A DNA stretch of 39,821 nt from positions 1 through 39,821 of the forward strand of contig DYJD01000003.1 of the NCBI GenBank assembly GCA_020723325.1, given 5' to 3'. Below are positions 7,795 to 18,897 of the stretch, one piece after another. A model generated the notes under the pieces. It searched no databases, had not been told where the DNA came from, and worked only from the letters and a program-made list of their open reading frames with translations. The translations under genes and the position numbers were made by a program. The stretch comes from Desulfosudis oleivorans. Lineage in GTDB: Bacteria > Desulfobacterota > Desulfobacteria > Desulfobacterales > SURF-7. Position 1 is the first letter of the stretch, and every line of letters begins with the position of its first letter.

Positions 7795-7943
7795 TTCTGG
7801 GGGCAAGCCCTAAGAGGTGCTTTCAGCACGCAGGGGTCGGAACCCTTATAACACACGCCTTTTGAGCGTTTTCCCAGGTGCTTTTTCAAGCGGGGAAACA
7901 GTTTTACAAAGGGCGGCGGAACAACCAAATAAAAGGAGAAAAA
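7795..7943 (+). promoter_or_regulatory. structured leader of rpsB, possible S2 autoregulatory region
   Basis: The leader holds a perfect small hairpin GTGCT/AGCAC (7817-7821 with 7825-7829) and a following AGGG/CCCT stem (7832-7835 with 7843-7846), then a pyrimidine-rich stretch and the strong AAAAGGAG site before rpsB. In several bacteria ribosomal protein S2 represses rpsB-tsf through its leader. Whether this leader works that way is inferred; it does not visibly match a leader motif I know. Confidence 0.35.
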
Positions 7944-8855
7944 ATGGCTTACGTAACAATGAAGGAATTGCTCGAGGCAGGGGTACATTTCGGTCATCAA
8001 ACCAAACGCTGGAACCCCAAGATGAAACCCTATATTTTCGGGGCGCGCAACGGCATATACATCATCGACTTGCAGAAGACGGTGCGCATGTTCAAGACCG
8101 CCTATAATTTCATCGTGGATACGGTGGCCGGCGGCAAATCGGTTGTTTTCGTGGGCACCAAGAAACAGGCCCGGGAATCCATTTACGAAGAGGCCAATCG
8201 CTGCGAAATGTATTATATCCACAACCGCTGGCTGGGTGGGATGCTCACCAATTTCCAGACCATCAAAAAAAGCATTGATCGCCTGAACTATCTGAACACC
8301 ATTGAAAACGACGGTTCCATCAATCTTTTTCCTAAAAAAGAACGCCTCAAAATGGCCAAGGAGCGCGTGAAGCTCGATAACAGTTTGGGCGGAATCCGCT
8401 TGATGGACAAGCTGCCGGGTGCCATTTTCATCGTCGATCCCAAGAACGAGGCCATTGCCGTGCGCGAAGGACATCGCCTGGGGATACCCATCGTGGCCAT
8501 CGTGGATACCAATTGTGATCCGGATGAAGTAGAGTACGCCATTCCCGGCAATGATGACGCCATCCGAGCCATTCGTCTGATCACCGCCAAAATGGCCGAT
8601 GCCTGCATTGAAGGCGCCCGGCAATGGGCGGAAAAGGAACAAGCCGCGGTAGATAAACGCACAGAGGAAATCCCGGCGGAAATCGCCGCCGCCAAAGACA
8701 TGAAACCGGGCGAGCGCAAGGTGATTGCCGACGGCAGTGAGGGTCCCATCGTGGAAATTATTCGGAAATCAACGCATGCGGCTTCAAGCGCCACCAAAAT
8801 GGCGGCAAATGAAAAAGAGATCGAAACAGAAGATACAGAAGATATGGGAGAATAA
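7944..8855 (+). CDS. rpsB: 30S ribosomal protein uS2
   Basis: uS2 sits on the head/body junction of the small subunit and is needed for bS1 binding. The start ATG ([10 protein letters not shown]) has an AAAAGGAG site just upstream; longer frames reaching back to 7878 are leader. The family signatures are GVHFGHQT and RWNPKM near the N-terminus, VGTKKQA, and [11 protein letters not shown], with [12 protein letters not shown] and IVDTNCDPD further on. At 303 residues it is about 60 longer than E. coli S2; the extra part is a charged, mostly acidic C-terminal tail ending in [10 protein letters not shown]. It is followed by tsf after two bases. Confidence 0.98.
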   Translation: MAYVTMKELLEAGVHFGHQTKRWNPKMKPYIFGARNGIYIIDLQKTVRMFKTAYNFIVDTVAGGKSVVFVGTKKQARESIYEEANRCEMYYIHNRWLGGMLTNFQTIKKSIDRLNYLNTIENDGSINLFPKKERLKMAKERVKLDNSLGGIRLMDKLPGAIFIVDPKNEAIAVREGHRLGIPIVAIVDTNCDPDEVEYAIPGNDDAIRAIRLITAKMADACIEGARQWAEKEQAAVDKRTEEIPAEIAAAKDMKPGERKVIADGSEGPIVEIIRKSTHAASSATKMAANEKEIETEDTEDMGE

Positions 8856-8857
8856 CC

Positions 8858-9454
8858 ATGGCAACGATTAGTGCAGAAATAGTCAAGCAGCTTCGCGCAA
8901 AAACCGGAGCCGGCATGATGGATTGCAAGGAGGCGCTTTCCGAATGTAACGGTGATATCGAGAAGGCCGTTGATTTCTTGAGAAAGAAAGGCATGGCCAC
9001 GGCCCTCAAGCGCGCCGACCGCGGAACCAGTGAAGGAACGATCCAGTCCTACATTCACATGGGCGGCAAAATCGGGGTGCTGGTGGAAGTGGGCTGTGAG
9101 TCGGATTTTGTGGCCAAGACCGATGATTTTATCGCTTTTGCCAAGAACATCGCCATGCACATCGCCGCCACCAATCCGGCGGGGATCTTGCCCGAAGATG
9201 TGCCCCAGGCCACCATTGAGCGGGAAAAGGCGATTTTTCTGGAACAGGCCCGGGAAATGGGCAAGCCGGAAAACATGATTGAAAAGATCGTGGAGGGCAA
9301 ACTGAATAAGTACTACAAAGAAGCTTGTTTGATGTATCAGCCCTATGTGCGTGATCCGAATATCACCATCAGCGACCTGTTGAATGAGGTGATCGCCAAA
9401 ATCGGTGAAAACATCAAAATCAAACAGTTTGTTCGATTCCAGATAGGAGCGTGA
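8858..9454 (+). CDS. tsf: translation elongation factor Ts (short form)
   Basis: EF-Ts is the nucleotide exchange factor that recharges EF-Tu with GTP. The N-terminal UBA-like domain ([18 protein letters not shown]) and the exchange loop [11 protein letters not shown] near residues 80-90 are clear. At 198 residues it lacks one core subdomain and the coiled-coil insertion present in the 283-residue E. coli protein, as in other short-form EF-Ts proteins. It starts two bases after rpsB, in the standard rpsB-tsf-pyrH-frr order. Confidence 0.97.
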   Translation: MATISAEIVKQLRAKTGAGMMDCKEALSECNGDIEKAVDFLRKKGMATALKRADRGTSEGTIQSYIHMGGKIGVLVEVGCESDFVAKTDDFIAFAKNIAMHIAATNPAGILPEDVPQATIEREKAIFLEQAREMGKPENMIEKIVEGKLNKYYKEACLMYQPYVRDPNITISDLLNEVIAKIGENIKIKQFVRFQIGA

Positions 9455-9458
9455 AGCC

Positions 9459-10175
9459 TTGTCTCATCCAAAATACAAGCGCATTTTGTTGAAATTGAGC
9501 GGCGAAGCGTTGATGGGCTCCCAGGAGTTCGGCATCAGTTCGGACATGATGAAATATGTGGCGGATGAGATCCGTTCGGTTTTTGATCTGGGGATTCAGG
9601 TTGCCATTGTGGTGGGCGGCGGCAATATCTTTAGGGGGATTGCCGCCAGCTCATACGGCATGGATCGGGCTTCCGCCGACCACATGGGAATGCTGGCAAC
9701 CGTGATCAACAGCATCGCCTTGCAGGATGCCTTGGAAAAAAGAGGTATCCAAAGCCGGGTGCAGTCCGCCATTTCCATGCATGAAGTGGCGGAACCGTAC
9801 ATTCTGCGGCGGGCGGTCCGGCATTTGGACAAGGGCCGGGTGGTTATTTTTGCCGCCGGCACCGGCAACCCTTATTTTACCACGGACACGGCAGCGGTCT
9901 TGCGGGCCCAGGAAATTCACGCTGAAATTCTGCTTAAAGCCACCAAAGTCGACGGCGTATACGATTCGGATCCGGTGGTCAATAAAAATGCCCAGTTCAT
10001 TAAGGAAATTACTTACATGGAAGTGCTGGAGCGCCAACTGCACGTCATGGACATGACCGCCATTTCCTTGGCCATGGACAATCAGTTGCCGCTGTCGGTC
10101 TTTAACTTGAAAAAGAAGGGAAGCATCCGCAAAATCGCTTGCGGTGAAGCGGTTGGGACACGGATCAGAAACTAA
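9459..10175 (+). CDS. pyrH: uridylate kinase
   Basis: UMP kinase makes UDP from UMP and ATP as a hexamer in pyrimidine nucleotide synthesis. The 238-residue protein has the amino-acid-kinase fold signatures [11 protein letters not shown] at the N-terminus, [10 protein letters not shown] near residue 50, [11 protein letters not shown] near 135-145, and [10 protein letters not shown]. The start is TTG at 9459, chosen because AGGAG lies 9 bases upstream and the product begins with the usual SHPKYKR. It starts four bases after the tsf stop. Confidence 0.97.
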   Translation: MSHPKYKRILLKLSGEALMGSQEFGISSDMMKYVADEIRSVFDLGIQVAIVVGGGNIFRGIAASSYGMDRASADHMGMLATVINSIALQDALEKRGIQSRVQSAISMHEVAEPYILRRAVRHLDKGRVVIFAAGTGNPYFTTDTAAVLRAQEIHAEILLKATKVDGVYDSDPVVNKNAQFIKEITYMEVLERQLHVMDMTAISLAMDNQLPLSVFNLKKKGSIRKIACGEAVGTRIRN

Positions 10176-10200
10176 CTCACTATGTAAATGGATGGGGTGA

Positions 10201-10753
10201 ATGGCTATGATTGAATCGATTTATAAAGAAACCAAGGAAAAGATGGCCAAAGCGCTGTCAGTCCTTGAGCATGAATTGAAGAAAGTCAGGACCGGACGCG
10301 CTTCCGTTAATATTTTGGACGGGATCCGGGTGGATTATTACGGCACGCCTACACCGCTGAACCAAATGGCCTCCCTCTCGGTCCCGGAAAGCCGGCTGAT
10401 CACCATTCAGCCCTGGGACGCCACGGCCATCAATGGCATTGAACGGGCGATTTTGAAAGCCAACCTGGGCTTGACTCCCTCCAACGACGGAAAAATCATC
10501 CGGATTTCCATTCCGCCCCTTACGGAAGAACGCCGCAAAGATATCGTCAAGAACGTTCATAAGACCTGCGAAGAGCGCAAGATCGTGGTGCGCAATCTGC
10601 GCCGTGACGCCAATGAGATGTTGAAGGAATTGAAGAAAGAGGGCGAAATTTCAGAGGATGAATCTTTCAAGGCCCAGGAGCGGATTCAAAAGCTGACAGA
10701 TGAACATACCAAGCTCATCGACGACGCCTATCATCAAAAAGAGAAAGAAATCC

Positions 10754-10764
<11 letters not shown>
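10201..10764 (+). CDS. frr: ribosome recycling factor
   Basis: RRF splits post-termination ribosomes together with EF-G. The 187-residue, largely helical protein shows the family segments VRTGRAS near residue 30, a YYGTPTPLNQMA hinge region near 45-55, and the RKDIVK and RNLRRDAN segments in the third helix of the bundle. GGGGTGA precedes the ATG; a second ATG two codons in is an alternative start. The 3' end overlaps the likely uppS start. A distinct EF-G, its potential partner, lies at 36229 in this window. Confidence 0.97.
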
Positions 10765-11503
<739 letters not shown>

Positions 11504-11554
11504 TGGGGCGAACCAAAGTTCATACTCGCCGAAAAGGAACAACGAGAAAAAAAC

Positions 11555-12357
<803 letters not shown>

Positions 12358-12361
<4 letters not shown>

Positions 12362-13536
12362 AATCCATTGCCATACTGGGTTCCACCGGCTCCATCGGCT
12401 GCAACGCGCTTAAAATCGCGGCCATGTTTCCGGAGCGGTTCAGCATCAAGGCCCTGGCGGCCAAAAACAATATCGAGTTGCTGGCCCGTCAGATGGAAAC
12501 CTTCCAGCCGGAAGTCGTCAGTGTATTTGATGGGGCCACGGCTGCGAATTTGCGCCGGATTTTGCCTGCCGATTGCCCGTCGGAAATCTTGTTCGGCGAG
12601 GACGGCTACCGGGCCGTGGCAGCCCATGGTTCAACGGATGTGGTCTTGTCCGCCATGGTGGGTGCGGCCGGATTGCTGCCCACCTTGACCGCCATCCAGG
12701 CCGGCAAGGAGATCGCCCTGGCCAACAAGGAAACCCTGGTCATGGCCGGCGAGATCGTCATGGAAACCGCCCGGCACAAAGGGGTGCGCATCCTGCCGGT
12801 GGACAGCGAGCACAGCGCCATTTTTCAGTGCCTGGCCGGCCAGCGGCGGGGGGATCTGCTGCGGATTCATCTGACCGCTTCCGGCGGACCTTTTCGGGAC
12901 CGGCCAGCCCACACGTTTCATACCATAAAACCGGCCGACGCCCTCAAACATCCCAATTGGACCATGGGCCAGAAGATCACCATCGATTCGGCCACCTTGA
13001 TGAACAAAGGGCTGGAGGTCATCGAAGCCAAACACCTTTTTAATGTGCCTTTCCAGGCCATTCAAGTGGTGATTCACCCCCAGAGCATGATCCATTCCAT
13101 GGTTTCTTTCCAGGACGGCGCCGTTATCGCCCAACTGGGGGCTCCGGACATGAAAGGCGCCATTGCCTATGCCTTTTCCCATCCGGAGCGGTTGCCCCTG
13201 GGGATCTCCACGCCGGATCTGGCCGCGGTGGGTGCACTTACTTTTCAGCACCCGGACTTGGCCAAATTCCCCTGCCTGCGACTGGCCTATGAAGCCGGTG
13301 AAGCCGGCGGCACCCTGCCGGCGGTTCTTAACGCCGCCAATGAGGAGGCCGTGTCCGCTTTTCTGGCGGAGCAATTGACCTTTGACAAAATACCGCTGGT
13401 GATTGAAGCTGTCATGAGCGCCCATGGGAATATGACTTCACCTACATTGACGGATATACTCCAGGCCGATCAATGGGCCCGGCAGGAAGCGCGCACCTTG
13501 ATCCGAAAAGGCTTTCAGAAACCGGGCATGGGATAA
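12358..13536 (+). CDS. dxr: 1-deoxy-D-xylulose 5-phosphate reductoisomerase
   Basis: Dxr (IspC) converts DXP to methylerythritol phosphate with NADPH, the committed step of the MEP isoprenoid pathway, which supplies precursors to UppS encoded upstream. The 392-residue protein begins with the NADPH-binding GSTGSIG and has ANKETLVMAGE, the metal- and substrate-binding PVDSEHSAIFQ, the flexible-loop region TASGGPFRD, and HPNWTMGQKITIDSATLMNKGLE. All regions are intact. Its start overlaps the cdsA stop by four bases. Confidence 0.98.
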
Positions 13537-13566
13537 CCTCAACCACATGGTAGGCAACAGTTGATT

Positions 13567-14667
13567 ATGATGGACTATATTGTTTCTTTCATCGTTGTTT
13601 TGGGCGTCCTGATTTTTTTTCATGAATTAGGACATTTTCTGGTGGCCCGGCTTTTTAAGGTCGGGGTTGAAAAATTTTCCCTGGGATTCGGCCCGCGTTT
13701 GTTTGGAAAAACCGTGGGCGGCACGGATTACCGGATTTCGGTGATTCCCCTGGGCGGTTATGTTAAAATGGTGGGGGAAGAGCCGGATGCCGAGATTGAC
13801 CCGGCAGATATTCCGCGGTCCTTTACCCACAAACATGTGTTTCAGCGCATCTGCATTGTTGCCGCCGGACCTTTGTTCAATATTCTGCTGGCGATTTTCA
13901 TTTATTACGGTTTTTTTCAGCTTTACGGGCTGCATGTGCGCCAGGCCGTAATCGGCGAGGTGCAGGCGGATTCGCCGGCCCGCCAGGCAGGATTGGAAAG
14001 CGAGGATCGTATTCTCACCATCAACGGCGCACCGATTCAGAATTGGGATGAAATGGCTGAGATCATTCAGGAGAGCCAAGGCCGGGCGCTCAATTTAACC
14101 ATTCAGCGCGGCGAGACAACCCTGGATAAATCCGTTACGCCGGTATTGAAACCGGCCGTTAATTTGTTCGGCCAGGATATAGAACGCTATGCCATCGGCA
14201 TTATGTCATCGGACAAGTATATTACCAAGACCCTGAATCCCATGGAGGCCTTCTCCCAAAGTTTGGCCCATACTTATCGGATTGTGGAATTGACTCTCAT
14301 CGGCGTATACAAACTGATCAGTGGCGAGATATCCGCCAAAAACCTGGGCGGGCCCATTATGATCGCCCAGATGGCCGGAGATCAGGCCCGGGAAGGTATG
14401 GAAAATTTCATATCCTTGATCGCTTTTATCAGTATCAATCTGGCGGTGGTGAATTTTCTGCCCATCCCGGTACTGGACGGCGGACATTTGTTGTTCTTCA
14501 CCATCGAAGCCCTGCGCGGCAAGCCGGTGAGCCTGCGGGTGCGGGAAATCGCCCAACAGGGGGGCATGTTCGTATTGCTTTTGCTGATGATCTTTGTCAT
14601 GTACAACGACATCATGCGCTATTTTGATCCCATAGTCCGGTTTTTCACCGGCGGCAAAGCCCAATAA
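13567..14667 (+). CDS. rseP: RIP metalloprotease RseP (site-2 protease)
   Basis: RseP is an inner-membrane zinc protease that cuts transmembrane segments, typically of anti-sigma factors and leftover signal peptides. The 366-residue product has the catalytic HELGH (residues 19-23) in its first membrane helix, a single PDZ domain in the middle (IGEVQADSPARQAGLESEDRI region), and the LDGG motif in a later helix with a third zinc ligand. E. coli RseP has two PDZ domains, so this is the shorter form. An in-frame TTG lies two codons upstream. The cdsA-dxr-rseP order is widespread in proteobacteria. Confidence 0.95.
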   Translation: MMDYIVSFIVVLGVLIFFHELGHFLVARLFKVGVEKFSLGFGPRLFGKTVGGTDYRISVIPLGGYVKMVGEEPDAEIDPADIPRSFTHKHVFQRICIVAAGPLFNILLAIFIYYGFFQLYGLHVRQAVIGEVQADSPARQAGLESEDRILTINGAPIQNWDEMAEIIQESQGRALNLTIQRGETTLDKSVTPVLKPAVNLFGQDIERYAIGIMSSDKYITKTLNPMEAFSQSLAHTYRIVELTLIGVYKLISGEISAKNLGGPIMIAQMAGDQAREGMENFISLIAFISINLAVVNFLPIPVLDGGHLLFFTIEALRGKPVSLRVREIAQQGGMFVLLLLMIFVMYNDIMRYFDPIVRFFTGGKAQ

Positions 14668-14670
14668 GGC

Positions 14671-14709
14671 AAGTGACTAAAGTTTGAAGTGCCTAAAGTG
14701 ACTAAAGTT
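14671..14709. repeat. interrupted tandem nonamer AAGTGMCTA before purL
   Basis: AAGTGACTA (14671), AAGTGCCTA (14687) and AAGTGACTA (14696) fall in the 56-base gap between rseP and purL; the last two are in tandem, and each block ends in AAGTT. Units of this type recur between genes in some Desulfobacterota, as I recall. They occupy the place where a purL promoter or ribosome binding site would be expected. Confidence 0.6.
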
Positions 14710-14723
14710 GTGGATTACAGATT

Positions 14724-17720
14724 ATGCCGTTTCGATTGGAAATCGCCCTTAAGCCGGCGTTGACGGACGCCGAGGGCAATAAAATCCGCCAGCGGGCCAA
14801 GGCCTATTTCGGTCTTGAGCTGGCCTCCGTCCGCACAATTCAGGTCATCACCATGGACGCGGCTTTGAGTGCCGACCAATTGCGGATTGTTCAGGAAGAC
14901 TTGTTCACCAATCCGGTTACCCAGCAGTCTTCTTTTCAACCCCTGGCTCAGGATTTTGACTGGCTCATCTGGGTGGGCTTCCGGCCGGGGGTGCGGGACA
15001 ATCCAGGCGCCACGGCCATGGAAGCCATTGAGGATCTGTTGGGACGGCCCTTCAGCCCGGCGGAAGCGGTATATACCTCCAGACAGTTTTGCATTAAAGC
15101 CCCGGGCCTCAACCATGCGGACGTGGACCGCATCGCCGGCGAGCTGCTGGCCAACGACATCATTCAGCAATGGCGGATCATCTCCAGACAGGAGTGGAAT
15201 GCCACAGAGGGAATCGGCTTTATCATGCCCAAAGTACTGCTCAGCCATACGCCCACGGTGCGGACCATTCCCATTCACAGCGATGTGGCCCTGAAACAGG
15301 TCAGCGACGAGCGCAATCTGGCCTTGAATCCCAACGACATCCCCACCATTAGGCAGTATTTTTTGCGGCCGGAAGTCCAGGCGGCCAGGGCGGCCCTGGG
15401 GCTGAAGGGCCCCACGGATATTGAGCTGGAATACATCTCCCAGGCCCGCAGCGATCATTGCAACCACAATACCTTCCGGGGAAAATTTTACTACCAGGAG
15501 CAACCCGGCGGCCATGTTGAAGTAGTGGACAATCTGTTCAAAACCTGCATCGAGGCCCCCACCCTGGCCGTCAAGGCCCGTAAGCCCTGGGTGGTGTCGG
15601 TCTTGTGGGACAATGCCGGCGCGGCCCGGTTTGATGCGGATTATTATTACGTGGTCACCGGCGAGACTCACAACTCCCCCTCCAATATGGAAGCCTACGG
15701 CGGCGCCATCACCGGCATCGTCGGCGTTTACCGCGACCCCCTGGGCACGGGCAAGGGCGCCAAACTGGTCATGGGCAGTTACGGGTTTTGCGTGGGGCCC
15801 CGGGATTACAAGGGCGTGCTCAAACCGCGCCTGCATCCCCGGCGTTTGCTGGACGGCGTCATCGAAGGCGTCAAGGACGGCGGCAACAAGAGCGGGATAC
15901 CCACCACTTTCGGTCAGGTCCTGTTCGACCCGGGCTACATGGGCAAATGCCTGGTGTTTGTCACGGCTGTGGGGATTATGCCGGCCCGTATCCAGGGAGA
16001 GCCGTCGGAACTAAAAAAGACCTCGCCCGGGGAATTGATCCTCATGTGCGGCGGCCGGGTGGGCAAGGACGGGATCCACGGCGTGACCGCTTCTTCCGAG
16101 AGCTTTTCCGCCCACACCCCGGCCGGGCATGTCCAGATCGGGGACCCTTACACCCAGAAGAAGATGCATGATTTTCTGCTGGAGGCCCGGGATGAAGGCC
16201 TGATCCGGTTTGTGACCGACAACGGCGGCGGCGGGCTTTCCTCTTCCGTGGGGGAATCCGCCCGCTTTTCCGGCGGCTGCCGGGTGGATCTGGAAAAGGT
16301 GCCGCTGAAATATGAAGGATTGGATCAGTGGGAGATCTGGGTTTCCGAGTCCCAGGAACGCATGACCGTGGCCGTGGCGCCCGGGGATTTGGAGCGTTTT
16401 ATGGCCCTTTCCCGTAAGCATGCCGTGGAAAGCACGGTGATCGGTGAATATACCGACAGCGGCAAACTTCACATCAGGTATAACGGCAAGACCTGCGCCC
16501 ATGTAGACATGGATTTGCTGGAATCAGGTTTTCCCCAGTGGAAATTCACGGCGGAATGGCGTTCGCCGGAAAACCGCGGCTTGACCGAGCCGGTGCTGGC
16601 CGAACCCCGTAATCTCAAACAATTGCTGCTGGACATCCTGGCCCGGCCCAATATCTGCTCTAAGGAATGGATCACCCGGCAGTATGATCATGAGGTCCAG
16701 GGCGGCAGCGTGATCAAGCCTATGATGGGGGTTAATGCCGATGTGCCCGCGGATGCGGCTGTGATCCGGCCGGTGCTGACCTCGGAAACCGGTCTCGCTT
16801 TTTCCCAGGCCCTGCTGCCGGCCTACTCCGCTATTGACGCCTATCATATGACCACCGCCACCATCGACGAGGCGGTCCGCCGCCTGTTGGCCGTGGGTGC
16901 CGACCTGTCCCAGATCGGCGGCGTGGACAATTTCTGCTGGCCGGATATTCAATTCCATCCCCAAAAAAATCCCGACGGCAAATTCAAGGCCGCCCAACTA
17001 GTCCGGGCCTGCAAAGCTTTGCGGGAAATCTGCCTGGCCTATGAAATCCCCCTGCTTTCCGGCAAGGACAGCATGTATGTGGACGGGCATCTTACCGGGC
17101 CCTATGGCGAAACCCGCAAAGTGTCGGCCCTGCCCACCATGCAGTTTTCCGTGACCAGCATTGTGCCGCAGGTGGAAAAATGCGTCAGTCTGGACCCCAA
17201 AGTTCCGGGGGATCTGGTTTATGTGCTGGGAGCCACCCGGGATGAACTGGGTGCTTCGGAATATTATGAGCACATGGGTTATGTGGGGCTGCATGTTCCG
17301 AAGGTGGAGCCGGTCCGTTTCAAGACCTTGTATCAGGCCCTGCAGCAAGCCGTGGAACAGGAATTGGTGGCCTCGGCCCATGGGGTTTACCGCGGCGGGC
17401 TGGGGGTGCACCTGGCCCTCAAGGTTATGGCCGGAGAGCTGGGGTTGCAGGTGGATTTGAACCGAATTCCCGCCGAGGGCGTCCACCGGGACGACACCTT
17501 GTTGTTTTCCGAATCCGCCGGCCGTTTCATTGTCACCATTGATCCTGTTCATCAAGCCGCCTTTGAAGGGTTGTTCGCGGGACTGCCTTTGGCCTGCATC
17601 GGTAAAGTGACCGATATGCCCAGCCTTCACATCACCGGACGCGGCGGCGAAGTCCTGCTGGCAGTGGGTGTTTCGGAGCTGAAGGCAGCCTGGCAAGGGC
17701 CTTTTGGAGAGTTGATATGA
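14724..17720 (+). CDS. purL: phosphoribosylformylglycinamidine synthase, synthetase subunit with fused PurS-like domain
   Basis: This enzyme makes FGAM from FGAR, ATP and ammonia in purine synthesis. The 998-residue protein starts with about 160 residues resembling two PurS-like units in tandem (one from LEIALKP, one from DWLIWVGFRPG), then the synthetase body. The active-site histidine region SDHCNHNTF is near residues 245-253, GETHNSPSNMEAYGG near 312 and SGKDSM near 778. The glutaminase is not fused but encoded by the overlapping purQ. It therefore looks like a large-type PurL split before its glutaminase domain. No clear ribosome binding site precedes the ATG; nonamer repeats occupy the gap. 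Confidence 0.95.
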   Translation: MPFRLEIALKPALTDAEGNKIRQRAKAYFGLELASVRTIQVITMDAALSADQLRIVQEDLFTNPVTQQSSFQPLAQDFDWLIWVGFRPGVRDNPGATAMEAIEDLLGRPFSPAEAVYTSRQFCIKAPGLNHADVDRIAGELLANDIIQQWRIISRQEWNATEGIGFIMPKVLLSHTPTVRTIPIHSDVALKQVSDERNLALNPNDIPTIRQYFLRPEVQAARAALGLKGPTDIELEYISQARSDHCNHNTFRGKFYYQEQPGGHVEVVDNLFKTCIEAPTLAVKARKPWVVSVLWDNAGAARFDADYYYVVTGETHNSPSNMEAYGGAITGIVGVYRDPLGTGKGAKLVMGSYGFCVGPRDYKGVLKPRLHPRRLLDGVIEGVKDGGNKSGIPTTFGQVLFDPGYMGKCLVFVTAVGIMPARIQGEPSELKKTSPGELILMCGGRVGKDGIHGVTASSESFSAHTPAGHVQIGDPYTQKKMHDFLLEARDEGLIRFVTDNGGGGLSSSVGESARFSGGCRVDLEKVPLKYEGLDQWEIWVSESQERMTVAVAPGDLERFMALSRKHAVESTVIGEYTDSGKLHIRYNGKTCAHVDMDLLESGFPQWKFTAEWRSPENRGLTEPVLAEPRNLKQLLLDILARPNICSKEWITRQYDHEVQGGSVIKPMMGVNADVPADAAVIRPVLTSETGLAFSQALLPAYSAIDAYHMTTATIDEAVRRLLAVGADLSQIGGVDNFCWPDIQFHPQKNPDGKFKAAQLVRACKALREICLAYEIPLLSGKDSMYVDGHLTGPYGETRKVSALPTMQFSVTSIVPQVEKCVSLDPKVPGDLVYVLGATRDELGASEYYEHMGYVGLHVPKVEPVRFKTLYQALQQAVEQELVASAHGVYRGGLGVHLALKVMAGELGLQVDLNRIPAEGVHRDDTLLFSESAGRFIVTIDPVHQAAFEGLFAGLPLACIGKVTDMPSLHITGRGGEVLLAVGVSELKAAWQGPFGELI

Positions 17721-18532
17721 AAAAGAAAGTCAAAGCCCTGGTTCTCACCGGCTTCGGTTTGAACTGCGACCATGAAACCGCCCATGCCTTTGAACTGGCC
17801 GGAGCCGAGGCCCAACGGGTCCACATCAATGCCCTCATCGACGGTTCCGTGCACCTTGCCGACTTCAAGATCATGGCCTTTGGCGGCGGCTTCAGTTGGG
17901 GGGATGATCATGGTGCCGGCGTGGTTCAGGCCGTGCGCATGAAAACCCGCCTGGGGGACAAGCTTCTATCTTTTGTGGAAGCCGGCAACCTGGTCATCGG
18001 CATTTGCAACGGCTTTCAAACCCTGGTGAATCTGGGGCTGTTGCCCGGCTTTGACGACGATTACCGCACCCGTTCCGTGGCTCTCACCCATAATGATTGC
18101 GGCAATTTTCGGGATCAATGGGTGCACCTGCGAGTGAATACAGCAAGCCCCTGTGTTTTTACCAAGGGACTGACCCGAATGGACCTGCCCGTGCGCCATG
18201 GTGAGGGTAAATTCTATGCCGAAGAGGCGGTTATAACGCGCCTGTTGCAGAACCAGCAGGTGGTTATGCAATATGCCCAGGCCCAAGGGCAACCGGCGAA
18301 CCAGCGTTTTCCGGAAAATCCCAACGGCTCCCTGCATGACATTGCCGGAGTTTGCGATGCCACCGGCCGCATTTTCGGTCTGATGCCTCATCCCGAGGCT
18401 TATCACCATCCCACCCAGCACCCCCAATGGACCCGCAGAAAAGACGCGGCCCGGCGCCGGGGCGCGGTCTTTGGAACGGAAGAAGGTGACTTGGGGCTTA
18501 GATTGTTTGAAAATGCCGTCCGGTATTTTTAG
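17717..18532 (+). CDS. purQ: phosphoribosylformylglycinamidine synthase, glutaminase subunit
   Basis: PurQ is a class I glutamine amidotransferase that feeds ammonia to PurL. The nucleophile lies in GICNGFQ near residue 97, and the His-Glu pair of the triad in MPHPEAYHHP near residue 224. FGLNCDHETAHAFELAGAE at the N-terminus is typical. At 271 residues it is longer than the roughly 230-residue Bacillus type and closer to the glutaminase domain of large PurL. Start and purL stop overlap in ATGA, implying coupled translation and stoichiometric assembly. Confidence 0.95.
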   Translation: MKKKVKALVLTGFGLNCDHETAHAFELAGAEAQRVHINALIDGSVHLADFKIMAFGGGFSWGDDHGAGVVQAVRMKTRLGDKLLSFVEAGNLVIGICNGFQTLVNLGLLPGFDDDYRTRSVALTHNDCGNFRDQWVHLRVNTASPCVFTKGLTRMDLPVRHGEGKFYAEEAVITRLLQNQQVVMQYAQAQGQPANQRFPENPNGSLHDIAGVCDATGRIFGLMPHPEAYHHPTQHPQWTRRKDAARRRGAVFGTEEGDLGLRLFENAVRYF

Positions 18533-18558
18533 TCATGATCTCCTTTTGACCGATTCAG

Positions 18559-18609
18559 AAAAATCCGAAATCCGAATATCGAAATACGAAACAAATTCGA
18601 ATAACCAAA
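18559..18609. repeat. CGAAATA heptamer repeat, half copy
   Basis: This 51-base segment is 48/51 identical to 33068-33118. It consists of about four heptamers of the form CGAAATA/CGAATAT ending in CGAAACAAATTCGAA. Unlike the copy at 33068, no inverted partner arm follows, so this is a truncated or single-arm version, lying just after purQ. Confidence 0.8.
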
Positions 18610-18655
18610 TAAAACAATGATCAAAACCCGCGCGTTTGTTTGTGTCTCTCTTTAG

Positions 18656-18669
18656 AGGACGATCGTCCT
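18656..18669. repeat. 14-bp perfect palindrome
   Basis: AGGACGATCGTCCT is a perfect inverted repeat, about 120 bases upstream of the promoter candidate for the two small genes. It could be a binding site for a dimeric regulator, but no regulator gene is adjacent. Confidence 0.35.
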
Positions 18670-18788
18670 GTCACGCAATACGATTTCACCTGTTGGTCCG
18701 ATTCATGTCAGGGGCGACACGGGTCAATCTACATTATAATTAATTTAAATAATTGAATATATTAATATGCTGGTTTCGGGCCGGCATT

Positions 18789-18817
18789 TTGGCTTGAATT
18801 TTGAATAAAATTATAAG
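18789..18817 (+). promoter_or_regulatory. predicted promoter for the two small genes
   Basis: A -35 TTGGCT (18789-18794) and a -10 TATAAG (18812-18817) are separated by 17 bases and lie 80 bases before the ATG at 18898. Confidence 0.5.
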
Positions 18818-18897
18818 GCAGATTCTGCCGAAATTGCATGGGCCATACTGTAACAGCGAACGTCGATCTTCAAAACCGGAAGAATGGAAAGGATATT

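Larger units (their letters stand above)
18533..18897. other. intergenic region with repeat, palindrome and promoter
   Basis: No gene is seen between purQ and the next gene. It contains a half copy of the CGAAATA heptamer repeat (18559-18609), a perfect 14-bp palindrome (18656-18669), an AT-rich block (18730-18770) and a promoter candidate (18789-18817). An in-frame ATG at 18838 belongs to the next frame but has no ribosome binding site. Confidence 0.6.

Noticed and set aside
14715-15836. Long minus-strand open frame (373 codons) opposite purL
   Set aside because: It mirrors the GC-rich third positions of purL, has no recognisable family and no ribosome binding site; purL is certain.
18838-18897. 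Upstream ATG for the receiver-like gene
   Set aside because: No Shine-Dalgarno sequence precedes it and it falls close behind the predicted -10 box; the ATG at 18898 has GGAAAGGA.
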